Assembly: GCF_963966145.1 (NCBI RefSeq)
Contig: NC_091046.1
Coordinates: 28,644,001-28,708,000, forward strand
DNA: 64,000 bases
From: Tenebrio molitor
Lineage: Eukaryota > Arthropoda > Insecta > Coleoptera > Tenebrionidae
Direction: 5' to 3'
Shown here: piece after piece, positions 24,268 to 35,260 of the stretch
Layout of the letters: each line of letters begins with the position of its first letter
How positions within the stretch are numbered: the stretch's first letter is position 1
Notes under the pieces: model-generated
What the model was told of the DNA's origin: nothing
Seen by the model: only the letters and a program-made list of their open reading frames with translations
Database searches by the model: none
Program-made: the position numbers and the translations under genes

Positions 24268-24560
24268 TCTTCTGCTAGCCGCAAATTAATCAATGAGAAC
24301 AGTAAACAAAAACGAACAGTCCTTAAACTACGTTGACAATAACACGCCGGTCCGTACTTTTACTCTTTTTATTTCATTCTACCGCACTTCACCACGCAAC
24401 ACACTTGCTTGGAGTCCGTAACATTCGCGGGATCGCGGGACAACAGCCCAGTGTATTTTTAAAAGATACGCACGCGCGTAGAAATCACGTAACACAACAA
24501 GATGAAACTTTCGGTTACTCCGAAGCGACGGCGAAATACATGTCTTCGACTCCCATCAGA
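24268..24560 (-). promoter_or_regulatory. Putative 5' UTR and promoter of the minus-strand gene
   Basis: A GC/CpG-rich island (GATCGCGGGACAACAG, CACGCGCG, CCGAAGCGACGGCG) sits in AT-rich DNA, directly upstream of the first-exon ATG on the minus strand. No clear TATA box is seen; CGGACCG near 24349 is DPE-like. The plus-strand open frame across it (24333-24641) is best read as a by-product of base composition. Confidence 0.4.
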
Positions 24561-24659
24561 AAGTGTTTATTGTACTTACAGTTTTTATACATCGTATTGT
24601 TCTTTCACCTTATCGCTATTTTTTTGTCATTAGTCACGTAAAGAATTTGCACAATCTGT

Positions 24660-25800
24660 TAACGTGAAATCAGCGCACGTACTGCATAACCAACAGAAGC
24701 TAAATTTAACAGTGATTCAGTCCAGGTTGTTACCGTCCTTATGGTTGATGGACCACGAAAGAATACGTGTTTTTATAGCAATAATTTACTCTTAGATTTC
24801 AAAGAAACGTATTAAAATAAAGAAAAAACATTATTGTTCCATATACATCATGTTATAAACATTAAAATTAAAATTAAACATGAGATACATATAGAACTTT
24901 CAGGATGGAATCTTCTCAACAAATCTTTTAACGTAATACACAATATATTTACCTTTCTCATTACATTTATGTAAATAACTTTTATAATGTGCAAAATATA
25001 TACAGTGAGTTTTTTTTAACTGGCCATAGGGTTTTACATGTTAATTTTTCAACCCCCTGTTAACTTTTGTCCTCATGAAAATATTCAACCCAGTTTTGTA
25101 GTAAAGTTGTGGGATGTGATAATGTATTGAAACAATTTCAATTTAATAACCAAAAGGGCAGTAGCAAGAAATAAGCTAGCAAAAAGACGTTTTTTGAAGT
25201 GCGTTTGCTTCAATTTTAATTTTTCAGTAGGCTAAAATTTCACTTGAAATTTGTAAATTTGATATGTACTCTCGTGTCAAAAATAAATTACTCCCTAGAA
25301 TTTGAACTTTTAGGGAAATAACGTTTTTCATGTTGTGTGTAACAGAATTTTCAAAAGTAATTTTGAATGCCTAAGGTTGGTTACTTTGAATTGAGAGATT
25401 AAATCCAAATAAATATGCCGCCAGTAACCAAAATTGATTGTGAAACGAAAAATCATCTATCACTTAGCGAGAAATTAGTCATTTGCAACTGTTACAATTG
25501 ATTTGCTGCCTTACATTTTTGGGATATCTTTTGTTTGTCACCAGAAACCACATAGCCTCCAACCTAACCAAATTTATCGCAACTTAGTAACGAATATCCC
25601 TAAATCCTAGGGATAATTTATTTTTGACACGAGAGTAATGATTGTGTAATTGCTTAGCTGCCTGTGGAGGCTATTTTAAACGTTTCATTTAATTTTTACT
25701 GAAGTAAAGAACCTTGTTATAACATAAAAATAATGAATCTATCGTTATTAAAGTAATGTTCAGACTATTTTTTGCAAATAAAATTTTTTTGGTAAATTGT
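24660..25800. other. AT-rich noncoding stretch
   Basis: A weak acceptance only: a short plus-strand frame near 25414 (MPPVTKIDCETKNHLSLS...) has no domain. No TIR element is supported. Confidence 0.4.
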
Positions 25801-25835
25801 CTATTAATAGTAATTATACACCAAGGTAGAGAAGA

Positions 25836-26590
25836 CATTTTTTTCACTACTAGTCTCAGAAGGCGTCATTATTGACTCTCGAACCGACCCCAGAAGTAGA
25901 ATTTCTCTCCCTTGGTTAATAATAATTTTCATTATTAACCAAGGTCAATAATGAACAGCCGTCACCTAGCAACGAAAGATTTTCTTTGATTTTATTGGTT
26001 AACGTAGACAGACGATTTTCAATTTTCATAGCAACCGTTGAAAAATGAGAACTCGGATCGTCGCATCGGACAAACAAATTTAATTAATAATTATTATTAG
26101 AAAGGGTTTTAACGGATCTAGTAGTGAAAAAAATAGTATATAAACCACGCTAGAGAAGACAATTTTAAGCCTCGCTTCTTTATTCTAACTACCTCGGCTT
26201 AAAAAAATGTCTTCTCTACCTTGGCGTATAATATACTATTTTTAAGCCGAGGTAGTAAAGGGAATAAAGAAGCGAGGCTTAAAATTGTCTTCTCTACCGT
26301 GGTGTATATAGGTATTATTTTTTTCACTACTAGATACGTTAAAACCCTTTCTAATAATTATTATTAATTAAATTATTTTGTCCGATGCGACGATCCGAGT
26401 TCTCATTTTTCAACGGTTGCTATGGAAATTGTCTGTCTACGTTAACCAATCAAATCAAAGAAAATCTTTCGTTGCTAGGTGACCACTGGTTAATAATGAA
26501 AAATTATTAACTAGTAGGAGAGAAATTCTACTTCTGGGTTCAGTTCGAGAGTCAATAATGACGCCTTCTAAGACTAGTAGTGAAAAAAGA
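25836..26590. repeat. 755-bp nested palindrome built from two inverted MITEs
   Basis: Left arm 25836-26133 and right arm 26312-26590 are inverted copies with ~90% similarity by eye. Each arm itself begins TTTTTTCACTACTAG and ends CTAGTAGTGAAAAA, so each is a ~290-bp MITE. Between them, 26134-26310 is a second palindrome: AGAGAAGACAATTTTAAGCC and the word CCGAGGTAGT are mirrored. The word TACACCAAGGTAGAGAAGAC recurs at the outer left flank (25815-25834). No coding potential. Confidence 0.85.
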
Positions 26591-26892
26591 TATTTTCATA
26601 TTTGATGGCGGAAACAAAAGACTTAGAAATGTCACAAAATTGTATTGTCAGTTTCTAGTAATTCTTTAGTCCCTAAAGGGTACCATAAATAACCCACGTC
26701 GACCTCTTTTGTGGAAATGACCGCCCAATTTAATAATAAATCATAGCTAAATTTTGCACTTTAATATAAAATTTCATTTATTTCAAAAATCGGTGATGCT
26801 TTCATGATTTCAATGACATCAAATTTGTCCTAAATGTTTCAGTGAAAATAGTATATTATGTTATGAGGAGCAAAAATGAAGTTTTATGTGCT

Positions 26893-26942
26893 GCGGCTGG
26901 TAGATTGGCTGCCGAACGCAGTGAGGCAGCAAACCAGCCAAA
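26893..26942. repeat. Short hairpin (GGCTGG...CCAGCC)
   Basis: GGCTGGTAGATTGGCTGCC faces GGCAGCAAACCAGCC around CGAACGCAGTGA. It is a compact GC-rich stem like the other short hairpins, and it abuts the MITE end at 26946. Confidence 0.6.
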
Positions 26943-26945
26943 GCA

Positions 26946-27385
26946 TTGCCCCAAAATTCGCGGAACAACTCAGTGGGGCAATGTCAACTCATGTTAGAAA
27001 ATTATGAGAAAAATAATTTAAAAATTATATATCTTTTAGATTTGAAGATATGGAGGCTTAAAATGTGCAGCTTTGATCTCGTTTATTTCAAATAAGTATT
27101 AAAAAAGATTTTGATTATTTGTTTTTTACTAGCCAATTCTATAATACATAATTCTGAATGATTGTGATCAGGTTTGCACTATTTACTTCATTATTTCCAG
27201 CATTTCCAAAAAGTGATTTTATGTTGGTTTTACCCTTGTTTTACTTCAAATGACGTATGGCAACATGGCTTTGATTTTTTTTTCTTATTTCCATGGACAC
27301 AACAAAAATATTTACAAACTATTGGGATAAAAACATAGATTGTTTTTAAATGTTGCCACATTTAGTGTAACAAAGAGATCCATAT
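26946..27385 (-). mobile_element. Truncated copy of the 536-bp mariner-like MITE
   Basis: The reverse complement matches 39405-39836: the intact TIR end TTGTTCCGCGAATTTTGGGG is at the low-coordinate side, and the shared interior runs to TGTTACACTAAATGTGGCAAC near 27360. The other TIR is missing; the copy stops where the SINE begins. It is noncoding. Confidence 0.85.
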
Positions 27386-27575
27386 ATTTTTCTTCCTTCC
27401 ACCACCCTACCGTCAGCCCCGAGGAGACATACACACACATCCATGGCCCGGCGGAGGTTCCTTTCTTCGAAAAAATCCTCCCCCTTCGGTGGGATTCGAA
27501 CCCACTAGCATCTGGAACGCGACCTCGGAGTACTTTCTCCGACAGCCATGCGGCCACCGAGCCACCTTGCATTTT
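27386..27575 (-). repeat. tRNA-derived SINE, second family
   Basis: Minus strand: A box GTGGCTCGGTGGCCGC and B box GGGTTCGAATCCCACC are spaced ~45 bp apart, as in a tRNA with a long variable arm (Ser/Leu-like). It is followed by a GGGGGAGGATTTTTTCGAAG body and TGTGTGTGTATG. No acceptor-stem closure is seen, so it is a SINE or tRNA pseudogene rather than a working tRNA. Its 3' side is fused to the truncated MITE at 27385; its 5' side abuts the Tc1-like relic. Confidence 0.75.
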
Positions 27576-27589
27576 ATTACCTTAATCCC

Positions 27590-28316
27590 TCATTTGCGCC
27601 CACGCGTCCTGTACCTTTTGGGATTTCTAGCAAAGGGTAAACAGACCATAGCGCGATACTGACCAACACTGATCAACAATCCCCAAACCATAACTGAGCC
27701 TCCACCAAAACTAGCGGTTCCGACAAGATTGCACTAGGCAAATCGTTTTCCAGGACATCTGTAGACTTTCATACGCCTGTCATTAGAAAATCGACAAAAC
27801 CTAGATTCATCGCTGAATAATACCTTAGCCCAATTAGTTTGTTGCCAATTTAGGTGTTCTTGAACAAAGTCTAGTCGCCTTATGCGGTGGCCTGCGGTTA
27901 AAAAAGGACCCGTTGCGGATACAAACGGCAGCAGATGATGCTGTCAATCTTCGCCTAATTGTATTTTGGCTAATTTGAATATTGTACCTCCGGGGAAAAG
28001 TCTTGCCTGAAGCTACAACTTGTTACAAATCATTCTCTCAAAGTTTGTTGGCGCAAAAATCTGCCTTGAGCTGTGTTTTCTACCTTGACCCAACCTTCTC
28101 GTATTGGCACCTGTCTCTCTAAATCAATTTTGAACCCTTGAAATGGTAGATTGAGTCACCCCCAACCGTCGAGCAATGGATTGTTGAGATTCGACTTCTT
28201 CGGAGAATACCACCACCACCGCACATTTTTCCGGGGAAAGGTTTCTTTGAACTCGTCCATTACGATCCATTTTACTGGAATATAACAATAACGGGCTACT
28301 TTCAAAGCACTTCACG
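27590..28316 (-). pseudogene. Tc1-like transposase, decayed
   Basis: Minus strand: from MDRNGRVQRNLSPEKCAVVV with a helix-turn-helix (SQQSIARRLGVTQSTISRV) at 28124-28270. Several frame changes later it reaches FVQEHLNWQQTNWAKVLFSD, ESRFCRFSNDRR and GGGSVMVWG near 27690. These are the first catalytic Asp region (VLFSDESRF) and the GGGSVMVWG motif of Tc1/mariner DDE transposases. The C-terminal third is missing at the SINE junction. There are at least two frameshifts and several stops, so it is inactive. Confidence 0.85.
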
Positions 28317-28329
28317 TTAATAATTGACA

Positions 28330-28745
28330 GGAATGTCGCAAGGAATAAACAGAAAACAACACTGCTATGTTTTTTATTTCAATTAAACAGAACCCCTTCA
28401 ACATTTTGTGTTGATTTATTTTCAAAAAAACTTAAATAAGAAAGGTAAACATATTTAAAGGCTTTTCTGCAACTATTTATCAATATTCAATGAAATAAAC
28501 GCGCAGATATTAAAGTTAATAGTGTATTTTCTCAACTGGCGCAAGAAAAGTTATCATTTGCACAAAAATAATATTTACTCGGTTTGTTTTAATCGATAAC
28601 ATTCCATTGGGTGATGATAAGAGAAAACTGAAAAAACACGCATCCATGAGAAGGCCTCAAGCTTCAAATTTATCACAGATTTTTTTTTTATTTACTTTAC
28701 TTTTTATTTTATTCGATTGACCTGTTTTAACTGACTTCCTGTATT
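28330..28745. other. Noncoding, 5' side of the Tc1 relic
   Basis: It may include the 5' UTR and TIR of the Tc1-like element, but no matching inverted end was found. Confidence 0.3.
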
Positions 28746-28758
28746 TATCTATATACAG

Positions 28759-28896
28759 GTGCCCCAGAACTGCCTTCCCAGAGAAAAAAGCGTGTATTTG
28801 GGTAAATCTGAAAATCTGAATTTAAAGAAAAAAGTCTTATCTCAAGCGATAATCGAGAAAAGACTTCCTAAACTTAACCAACCAGAGTTGAACACC
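28759..28896 (+). CDS. Candidate internal exon, unknown protein
   Basis: The acceptor TCTATATACAG is followed by a 138-nt open frame (VPQNCLPREKSV..., ending LNQPELNTIK) and a donor AAG|GTAGGA; both ends are phase 0. The protein is Lys/Leu-rich with no recognised domain. Caution: the first bases (TACAGGTGCCCCAGAACT) resemble the TIR of the mariner-like elements at 39306 and 40972, so this could be a transposon end, although no partner TIR was found. Confidence 0.3.
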
Positions 28897-28899
28897 ATC

Positions 28900-29355
28900 A
28901 AGGTAGGATGCCCGCAATTTTGCCTTATCGAAATTTCGAAGTTCTCTATCTAATTATTAAAATCTCTGTTCAGGGACTAATGGGGGCTCCAGGGGTTGTT
29001 CGGTCTAATGAAGGCTTCACTGTTTTCGGATATAGGCGCGCGTATTAACACATCGTATTGTTGTACATATTTATTTAACACTGTCGTCTCATTTACCCGC
29101 GCAGGGGTGGTTCTCTTTCTGTAAGGTGAGGGTGGCTCTACGCCCCGACAACTTCATAATTCGTCTTAGATCCAGTCACCTCATTTATTTGAAAAATTAT
29201 TTACGTCAACTTGACATTTGTTAGACAATTTAGAAATGATTCGTAACTCTATTTCAAGAAGTTTGTTACGGAGCACAATTGTGCCTACAAATGAATGATG
29301 GCCATCTCGAACATTTGCTTTAATTTGGTTATTTTAGTTATCTATGTATTAAAGG
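28900..29355. other. Noncoding, no supported feature
   Basis: Nothing recognisable. Confidence 0.4.
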
Positions 29356-29361
29356 CATTAT

Positions 29362-29446
29362 CAGGAGATTATGGCACGAGGGAATGTTTAAGGCCCGATG
29401 AACGAGGGCTTTTAAATTTCCAAGGGTCATAATCGACAATTATGCC
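29362..29446. repeat. Short hairpin with GCCCGA/GAGGGC core
   Basis: GATTATGGCACGAGGGAATG pairs imperfectly with the region CAAGGGTCATAATC. The loop holds AAGGCCCGATGAACGAGGGCTT, a second stem. See also the next hairpin, which has the same core grammar. Confidence 0.65.
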
Positions 29447-29517
29447 CGTGGTACATACGAGTACAACGTTTTATTCTATTTTATAATTTCTAAAAGATTT
29501 AATAGTTATTTATGTAT

Positions 29518-29628
29518 TAAGGGCGTAAGAGGGCTTTTATGGCCTGAGGTGTGATTTTGAGCCCGAGTGATAACGAGGGCTAAAAACACGCTGAAGGCCA
29601 TAAAAGCCAGTTCACGCCGGCAGTACAT
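29518..29628. repeat. Short hairpin with GCCCGAG/CGAGGGC core
   Basis: GAGGGCTTTTATGGCCTGA pairs with GGCCATAAAAGCC, with GTGATTTTGAGCCC facing GGGCTAAAAACAC inside. GTGATAAC makes the loop. The outer ends GGCGTAAG / TTCACGCC also pair. Confidence 0.75.
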
Positions 29629-29948
29629 ACACTATTTTATGCACGATTAAGACCTAAAACCCTAACATTTAACAAAAATTAATAAATAAATGTCTGCCCA
29701 CACCACGGGATGTTTGCATCGCGTAGTGCTCCCGTCAAATTTTTAGTTTTGCGCGTAACTTTGGGAACAGTAAAAACACTCGTAGCCATTATGCCAATTG
29801 CAATTTTCGGTTATAAATCATTAACGAAATGATAAACGAGGATGAGAAAGCGGCAGAAATGAGTGTCCAGTATCGAGTAATCCCCATTCGGGATTAGGTA
29901 ATTTAAGTTAAGTGGCAATTTTTTTCCTAATTTCACCAAAAATGTTTT

Positions 29949-30026
29949 TGACTTTTATTTGACATATCTTTATGGCCCACGGGCATAAAGTGATCCGTGG
30001 GCCATAAAGAGACGTTTATGTCAAGA
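29949..30026. repeat. Short hairpin (GGCCCACGG/CCGTGGGCC)
   Basis: TTTGACATATCTTTATGGCC pairs with GGCCATAAAGAGACG and ATGTCAA. The inner stem is CCCACGG...CCGTGGG, with loop GCATAAAGTGAT. It lies just left of the TIR element at 30068. Confidence 0.75.
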
Positions 30027-30067
30027 AAATTTGTGCATAATTGTCAAATTATAATATAATCGTGCAT

Positions 30068-31040
30068 AAACAAATATTTAGTATACGCTTGCCCGATATC
30101 GTTTTCTGACGACTGCCGCGCCGCCTCGCGGAGGCAGTGCGCAGCTTTCAGATAGTGTTTTCAAAATTCCGCCTGTCTTGATATGTAATATCACTCATAA
30201 AAACACAGGAATTTTTGAAATTTTCGCATTCAAGTGTACAATAAATCACGCAAATAATAACTTGCGGCTTTCAGTCGATTGATACGAGCTGTTTACGGAA
30301 AAAAAAATTGTCTAAAGGTAAAATTTTTGATTCGGAAATTGTTGCTATATTTTAAATACAAATGAGCAAGTTCAACGACAGAATTTCGATTCGGAACGTT
30401 TTTAGTGTGATTTTTGAGATTTAGCGATATAAAAACATATTTAAAGAGGAATTAGCGCGATTTTAATAGTATCTGGAACATTCTCATTGCCAAAGAGCAA
30501 TTTCATGCACAAAATTGCGACTTTTTGTCCATTCTCCTAAAGATCAAGTGCATATTAAGGTGCAACGAAATAAAAATGTTTTGATGACAATAATTCCTAA
30601 CATTCAATGGTTTTACTTTATGTACTTTGTCCAGTAAATTTAACGTAAGTACTACATCAATCAAGTAAATGATTAATCCAATTGAAATTAACTGCGTTAT
30701 GCATCTATTGTTTATTTATTGTATAAAAAGTAACAATTAATTGTTGTTTTTTAATTCTCACGAAAAAGAGGTTTTTTGTTGTTGGCAAGTACGCATGCCA
30801 AATACATTATTAAAATTTCAGTTACCGATTCTTTTTTTCGGTATTTTTGAAACCCGAAACACAGCAAACACCTCCCCGATTGATCACTCTGTTTTTTTCC
30901 CTAAATAATTTGAATTTCTTACTTTCAAAAAGCCGATTTTACACGTCGTCAAATACGAAACTGTTTGTTTACAAACCGAAAAACGCCGCGCTCCGCCGCT
31001 TGGCGTCAATCGATATTGGGCAAGCCTATTCCTTAAAGGA
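30068..31040. mobile_element. Possible TIR element, ~970 bp
   Basis: TACGCTTGCCCGATATCG at the left and CGATATTGGGCAAGCCTA at the right are inverted, and a looser match continues inward through the GC-rich GCCGCGCCGCCTC / GCGCTCCGCCGCTT region. No transposase motif is visible in ~900 bp of interior. The frame at 30847-31071 has no domain. A short core TIR only, so the boundaries are approximate. Confidence 0.5.
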
Positions 31041-31083
31041 AATCAAAAAGTTATGTGCTTGCAAATTTTAGTGTCGTGATATT

Positions 31084-31670
31084 TTGATGTTGTTAGAGTT
31101 ACTGTGTATACAGTGTGGAAACTTTAACTGGAATAAAATTCCTAACTTGGGCATAGACGGTTTTTGTCAAAAAATCCCGAAACAAGTCGATTTTTGTTTT
31201 TCCTTGCCCACATTTTGGCGCATATGGTTTTTGCATATCTGCCCCCGGAAGCTTGCAATCACCCCTAACTTTTTTTTCAAATGGAAGGGTATGCCAAGTG
31301 ACACCTCGTTTGAAAGGCTACTTCGCAAAGAATAGAACGCATATTTTTTCCTGAATATTTTCAAAGCCTACGCCCTAAAAAATAAAAACGTTCAAATGCA
31401 ACAAACGTTCAAAATGGACACCGTTTGTTTCTTGGCCAATTGCAAATCGATAGTACCATGCATCCCTTACGTTTTACAACATTTCCGGTGTGATTTGCCT
31501 AATTTCATTTCTAAAACCGAACAGTATTGAAGATCTTAGGCAACGTATTAGATTCTAGCAAATTTTACAAACACTTTTCCTATTAAAAATTGTTTTGAAA
31601 AATGATTTTCGAAGTCTATTTTTTGAGCTCTACTTTTATAAAATAAAAGAATTTTTCAAAACCAACTGAC
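31084..31670. other. Noncoding, no supported feature
   Basis: TATACAGTGTGGAAACTTTA at 31112 resembles a mariner-type end, but I found no inverted partner. Overlapping frames on both strands have no domain. Confidence 0.35.
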
Positions 31671-31845
31671 TGATATATCGGGTCTGTCAAAAAGGACGGA
31701 CCCAAAGAAGGTACAAAATTTAGGGTAATCATGAAGAATTTTTTTTTAACTTTTGGGCTTTTATTAACGCGCAAGAGCTTTTGGAAATTACAACTAAACT
31801 ACCTGTAAACCAAATAATCCTGTTGACGTGGGAACATAATTGTAT

Positions 31846-32019
31846 CCTGGGTTCATTTAAATTTATCCTCAATGTTGGCGCTGGAGAGTCGATTGAGAAC
31901 GCACCACTCGTGTAAAAGCGTAACATTTAAACAGCTGATTCGTGATCCGTTATCCGTATAGTGCGTTCACAATCGAGTCTTCAACGCCAGCTTTGAGAAT
32001 AAATTGAAATGAACGCATG
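31846..32019. repeat. Foldback inside the 31.7-kb TIR element
   Basis: GGGTTCATTTAAATTTATCC, then CAATGTTGGCGCTGGAGAGT and GAACGCAC at the left, are mirrored at the right by GTGCGTTC, then CTTCAACGCCAGCTTTGAGA and AAATTGAAATGAACGC. Arms of ~57 bp with ~80% pairing enclose a ~60-base spacer. Confidence 0.75.
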
Positions 32020-32511
32020 ATATGTGTCAACTTTCAAAGGCGCCGTCAACAGATATCCAAAAATATGATGAAATTCGGTGTGGGGGAGTAGTTATCAAAC
32101 GCGGCAACATTGCTAGCATGCCAATAGTCTCATAGCAACAAATAAAAAACAACTTTATAAATAAATGTTAATGAAATTGTAATAGTTTTCAAATTGTTTT
32201 CAAAATGAGTTTTTCTTCTCCCTTCTCTAAAGTGTCACATTTTGCACTGACAAATAGTGTATAAAAAGTCACTTTAAATACGATTGTTCATTAGTCACAA
32301 CTTGATGTCCGTTGGGGCGTTTTCGGCATATTAAACACGCTCGAAGTTTCTTTAAACACGGCTTGAATTTTTTTGACATTTTTAGCCCTAGATCAAGTTG
32401 GTATTTTGACGTTTATCAGTTTCGCATCCAGCGTAAAAGAAAACATCATTGCAGTTAAATATTCGTTCTATTTTGCTTGCTTGTTTCATTTGTTTGTCGT
32501 AGGAAAAGTAT

Positions 32512-32646
32512 AGTATGCAACACGTTTTATAAAATTCTCTAGACCCTCGTTTATTAAACACTCGCTCCGCTACGCTTCGCTCGTGCCTAACATAAAACTC
32601 GTGTCTAAAGTGTCGTTTATAAAACTTGTTGCATAATATACTATTT
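32512..32646. repeat. Hairpin with CTCGC/GCGAG-type loop
   Basis: TATAGTATGCAACACGTTTT pairs with AAAACTTGTTGCATAATATA, and the inner AGACCC..AAACACTCGC faces the TCGTGCC...GTGTCT side. The centre CTCGCTCCGCTACGCTTCGC is the GC-rich word often seen in such hairpins. Confidence 0.7.
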
Positions 32647-33372
32647 ACCGCAGATGAATATTATAGATTAATACTATAGTATAATTACATAACACTTTTG
32701 ATTTACAATGAAAACATTTCCGATAATAATGCGGAATCTGACGCCGCAAAAAATAAGGCGACATTTAGTTGCAGACATACGCTATGTGTTTTCCTAATGG
32801 AAGACATCCCAGTGTGAATGTTATTACTATTAGGCGTCTTGACCAACGACTGAAAGAAAAAAAAATGTAACTATGACAACTATATACGGTAGTTTTTAGT
32901 TACCATGGCGTTGCTGCCATATTCATTTTAAGTTTCTGCAAGTTTTTTCTTTAACTGAAATCTGCAGAACAGTCTTTGCTACAAAATCAGAGTCTATGTT
33001 ATGCTAGCTATGTTACTAAAACGCCTGTCCGTCCTTTTTGACACACCCGATATACCTAATACGTATTAGGAAATGTTTTACTCAAGTGAACAAATGGCAT
33101 TTATAAACGAAAGTTGTTTTCTCAACGGCCGCAAGATCGACGGTGAGTGATCATTACAATGGTTTATCGCTTATTTTTAGTTAAATGCACAGGTTAAATT
33201 AATTACACTGGACATGCATTCGTAAAATTTTTCAAAATACTCTTGGTTAGATTTATTTAGACACTCAATATGTATTTTGTGCCTATAATCGTCAAAGTAT
33301 TGTTTAGAAGTTTTCTCGCAAATTCTATTGAAACTTTTCCTGTTACACCCTATTTTCAATAGTATTTAACAT

Positions 33373-33478
33373 TACTAGCATGGTAGAAGGGTTTTTACTG
33401 GCGACAGAAGGATATGACTGGAGAGCCGAAGGCGAGCCAATCACTTTCTGGAGCCAGTAAAACCCGTTATCTTGCGTG
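33373..33478. repeat. Hairpin (GGGTTTTTACTGGC/GCCAGTAAAACCC)
   Basis: AAGGGTTTTTACTGGCGACA faces GGAGCCAGTAAAACCC. The inner words GATATGACTGGAGAGCC and GGCGAGCCAATCAC give a second stem. GAGAGCCGAAGGCGAGCC forms the loop. Confidence 0.7.
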
Positions 33479-33987
33479 TATTGTTGAATATTTTATTTGT
33501 TCCACACTTGTAAATAGTTATACAAACTATTAAAAATTCCAGTATTTAAAAAAATCGTATGAGCTTTACACGTATTGCTTTGGAAACGCACGACACTCAT
33601 ATGAGTGTAAAATTTTACAGGCTAGCCAGTTAAGAGACATTTTCAGGCGAATACAGTGACTTGTAAAACTGACGTTTACAAGAGCGGAACAAATAAAAAT
33701 CATTTCCCATTATTATATTCAATCATGTTATGTGTTTATTGGTGTTGCAGTTTAAGAGCCACGTGCTACTGCCCCCTTCATAATAGCCACCACTGCTCTT
33801 TATTAAAGACCAATAAGAGTTACAAATTTGAGTCAGGTCCCATTTAATTTATTTTTTGGAATGAAAAACGACTTCAAAGTAATGCCATTCTATTGAATCG
33901 ATCAGAATGAAAAAAAAAATACTTAGAAGACTTAGCACCTTCAGATGTTAGAGGAGCTACGCCAGATAAACAAGCTTACGATTCTTC

Positions 33988-34230
33988 TTGCCCAGGGGCC
34001 TGCCAGGCAACAAAGATATGACACAGACCCAGGAAAGATCTCAGTTATACAAATATGGAACAGAATACATACTAAGTGGAGAGACTGACAGTCTGAACTA
34101 CATGATAAAAAAGGGTATCGATCTTGTTATTGCGAGTCGCAAGGACAGGGAGTGGAACATTCGACCTTCTCAACTAATAAGACAGTTATTTGAGGAACGA
34201 TATTCTGACACTTACAGGAAAGGCAATTAA
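33988..34230 (+). CDS. Unidentified 80-residue frame
   Basis: A plus-strand frame of 80 codons, rich in charged residues (KDMTQTQERSQLYKYG, GIDLVIASRKDREWNIRPSQ, then LFEERYSDTYRKG), lies in a ~1-kb stretch that is less AT-rich than its neighbours. Its composition looks coding, and it runs upstream without a clear start. I recognise no domain. It may be an old retroelement piece; no RT or nuclease motif is nearby. Confidence 0.25.
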   Translation: MPRGLPGNKDMTQTQERSQLYKYGTEYILSGETDSLNYMIKKGIDLVIASRKDREWNIRPSQLIRQLFEERYSDTYRKGN

Positions 34231-34234
34231 GCAT

Positions 34235-35255
34235 TCCTTCTACTCCACAAGGGCAAAGCTTCGGAAGCACGCATGCCTAAATAGTTCAAATGAATCAAAT
34301 CACCTGTGTTCAGATATACTAAATGAGAAGATGCAAGATGGAGGTTACTAAGGACCGATCTTCAGCCGTTAAGTTCTGATGCAGGGGGTTGTAGAGGGTA
34401 TATCAATATCCAAGAAACAGTGAGGGTTTTGCAAAGAATGAACTGATCTTTAATAATAATTAGTAACAAAGAATAACCGCACATAATCTCTTTCAGTAAA
34501 CTGAATCTCAAAGAAACCATAAAACCATCGGTTTCGGATTCCAACGTGTCTTTTGACCCAGAGGAACGTTATGAAAGCACTGCAGTAAGTCAGACCGACA
34601 TGTAAGGCTATTATTTCGAACCGGATGAAACACGGCCGATAAGATTATGGTCTAATTGGACAAAGTTTAGTAGGACAAAAAATATAGAGTCTGAGAAACC
34701 TACAGTTCTAGAAAGGTTGTACCCAGTGTCAGTCCTTCAATGTAACTTGACGTAATAGTTTCGGAATAAAGAAGTGTTTTTAGCAAAACAGTGAATTCTT
34801 ATAGAGTACGTGAAGCATCAGTATACAGACGGATTGTTTTTGGATGTGTGGATGTAACGATTTCTGAAATTACTCCATTGTTATGTTTTGACAACTATTT
34901 GTCAGTGTAGTGTGGAAAAAGGACGACCTGGAGATTTATTTTAAGAAAAACAGGAATAATGCTAGGTTTACATCTGACACTTATTATATGATATTTATGT
35001 CGGACAGTAGCTATAGCTTAATGTAAATGGGGTAGAATTTCTGTCCGGTACATTTGTGGCGTATGTCTGCAATATCTACCGACACTTCTAGAGGTATAGG
35101 TGGAAACGGGTATTTTTTGCAGACACATGAATAGCGGCGATAAGTTGATTAGCGGTCTACTTTTGTGTCGACTGTCGAGAAATAAGTACTGAGTGCATTT
35201 CACTGCAATTTGTGAATCATTTTTATTTTCATTGTTGCTATTGTATATTATTTAT
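34235..35255. other. Moderate-GC stretch without a readable gene
   Basis: Composition resembles decayed coding DNA, but I cannot read any domain in six frames. The last ~230 bases before 35261 may be the 5' UTR/promoter of the MADF frame. Confidence 0.3.
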
Positions 35256-35260
35256 CGGAA

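Larger units (their letters stand above)
31674..33053. mobile_element. TIR element, ~1.38 kb (CGGGT.TGTCAAAAAGGACGG)
   Basis: The left end TATATCGGGTCTGTCAAAAA with GGACGGAC and the inverted right end (GTCCGTCCTTTTTGACACAC then CCGATATA) match over ~28 bp with one difference. It is flanked by TA-rich DNA. The layout fits Tc1/mariner, but no DDE or HTH motif is readable in the interior, which hosts two other hairpins (31846-32019, 32512-32646). Confidence 0.8.

Noticed and set aside
24333..24641. 102-codon plus-strand frame beginning MTITRRSV
   Set aside because: It lies over the CpG-rich upstream block of the minus-strand first exon, has no domain, and its openness follows from base composition.
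27386..27575. Ser/Leu tRNA gene on the minus strand
   Set aside because: The boxes are good but a matching 3' acceptor arm is missing, and the sequence continues into a SINE-like body.
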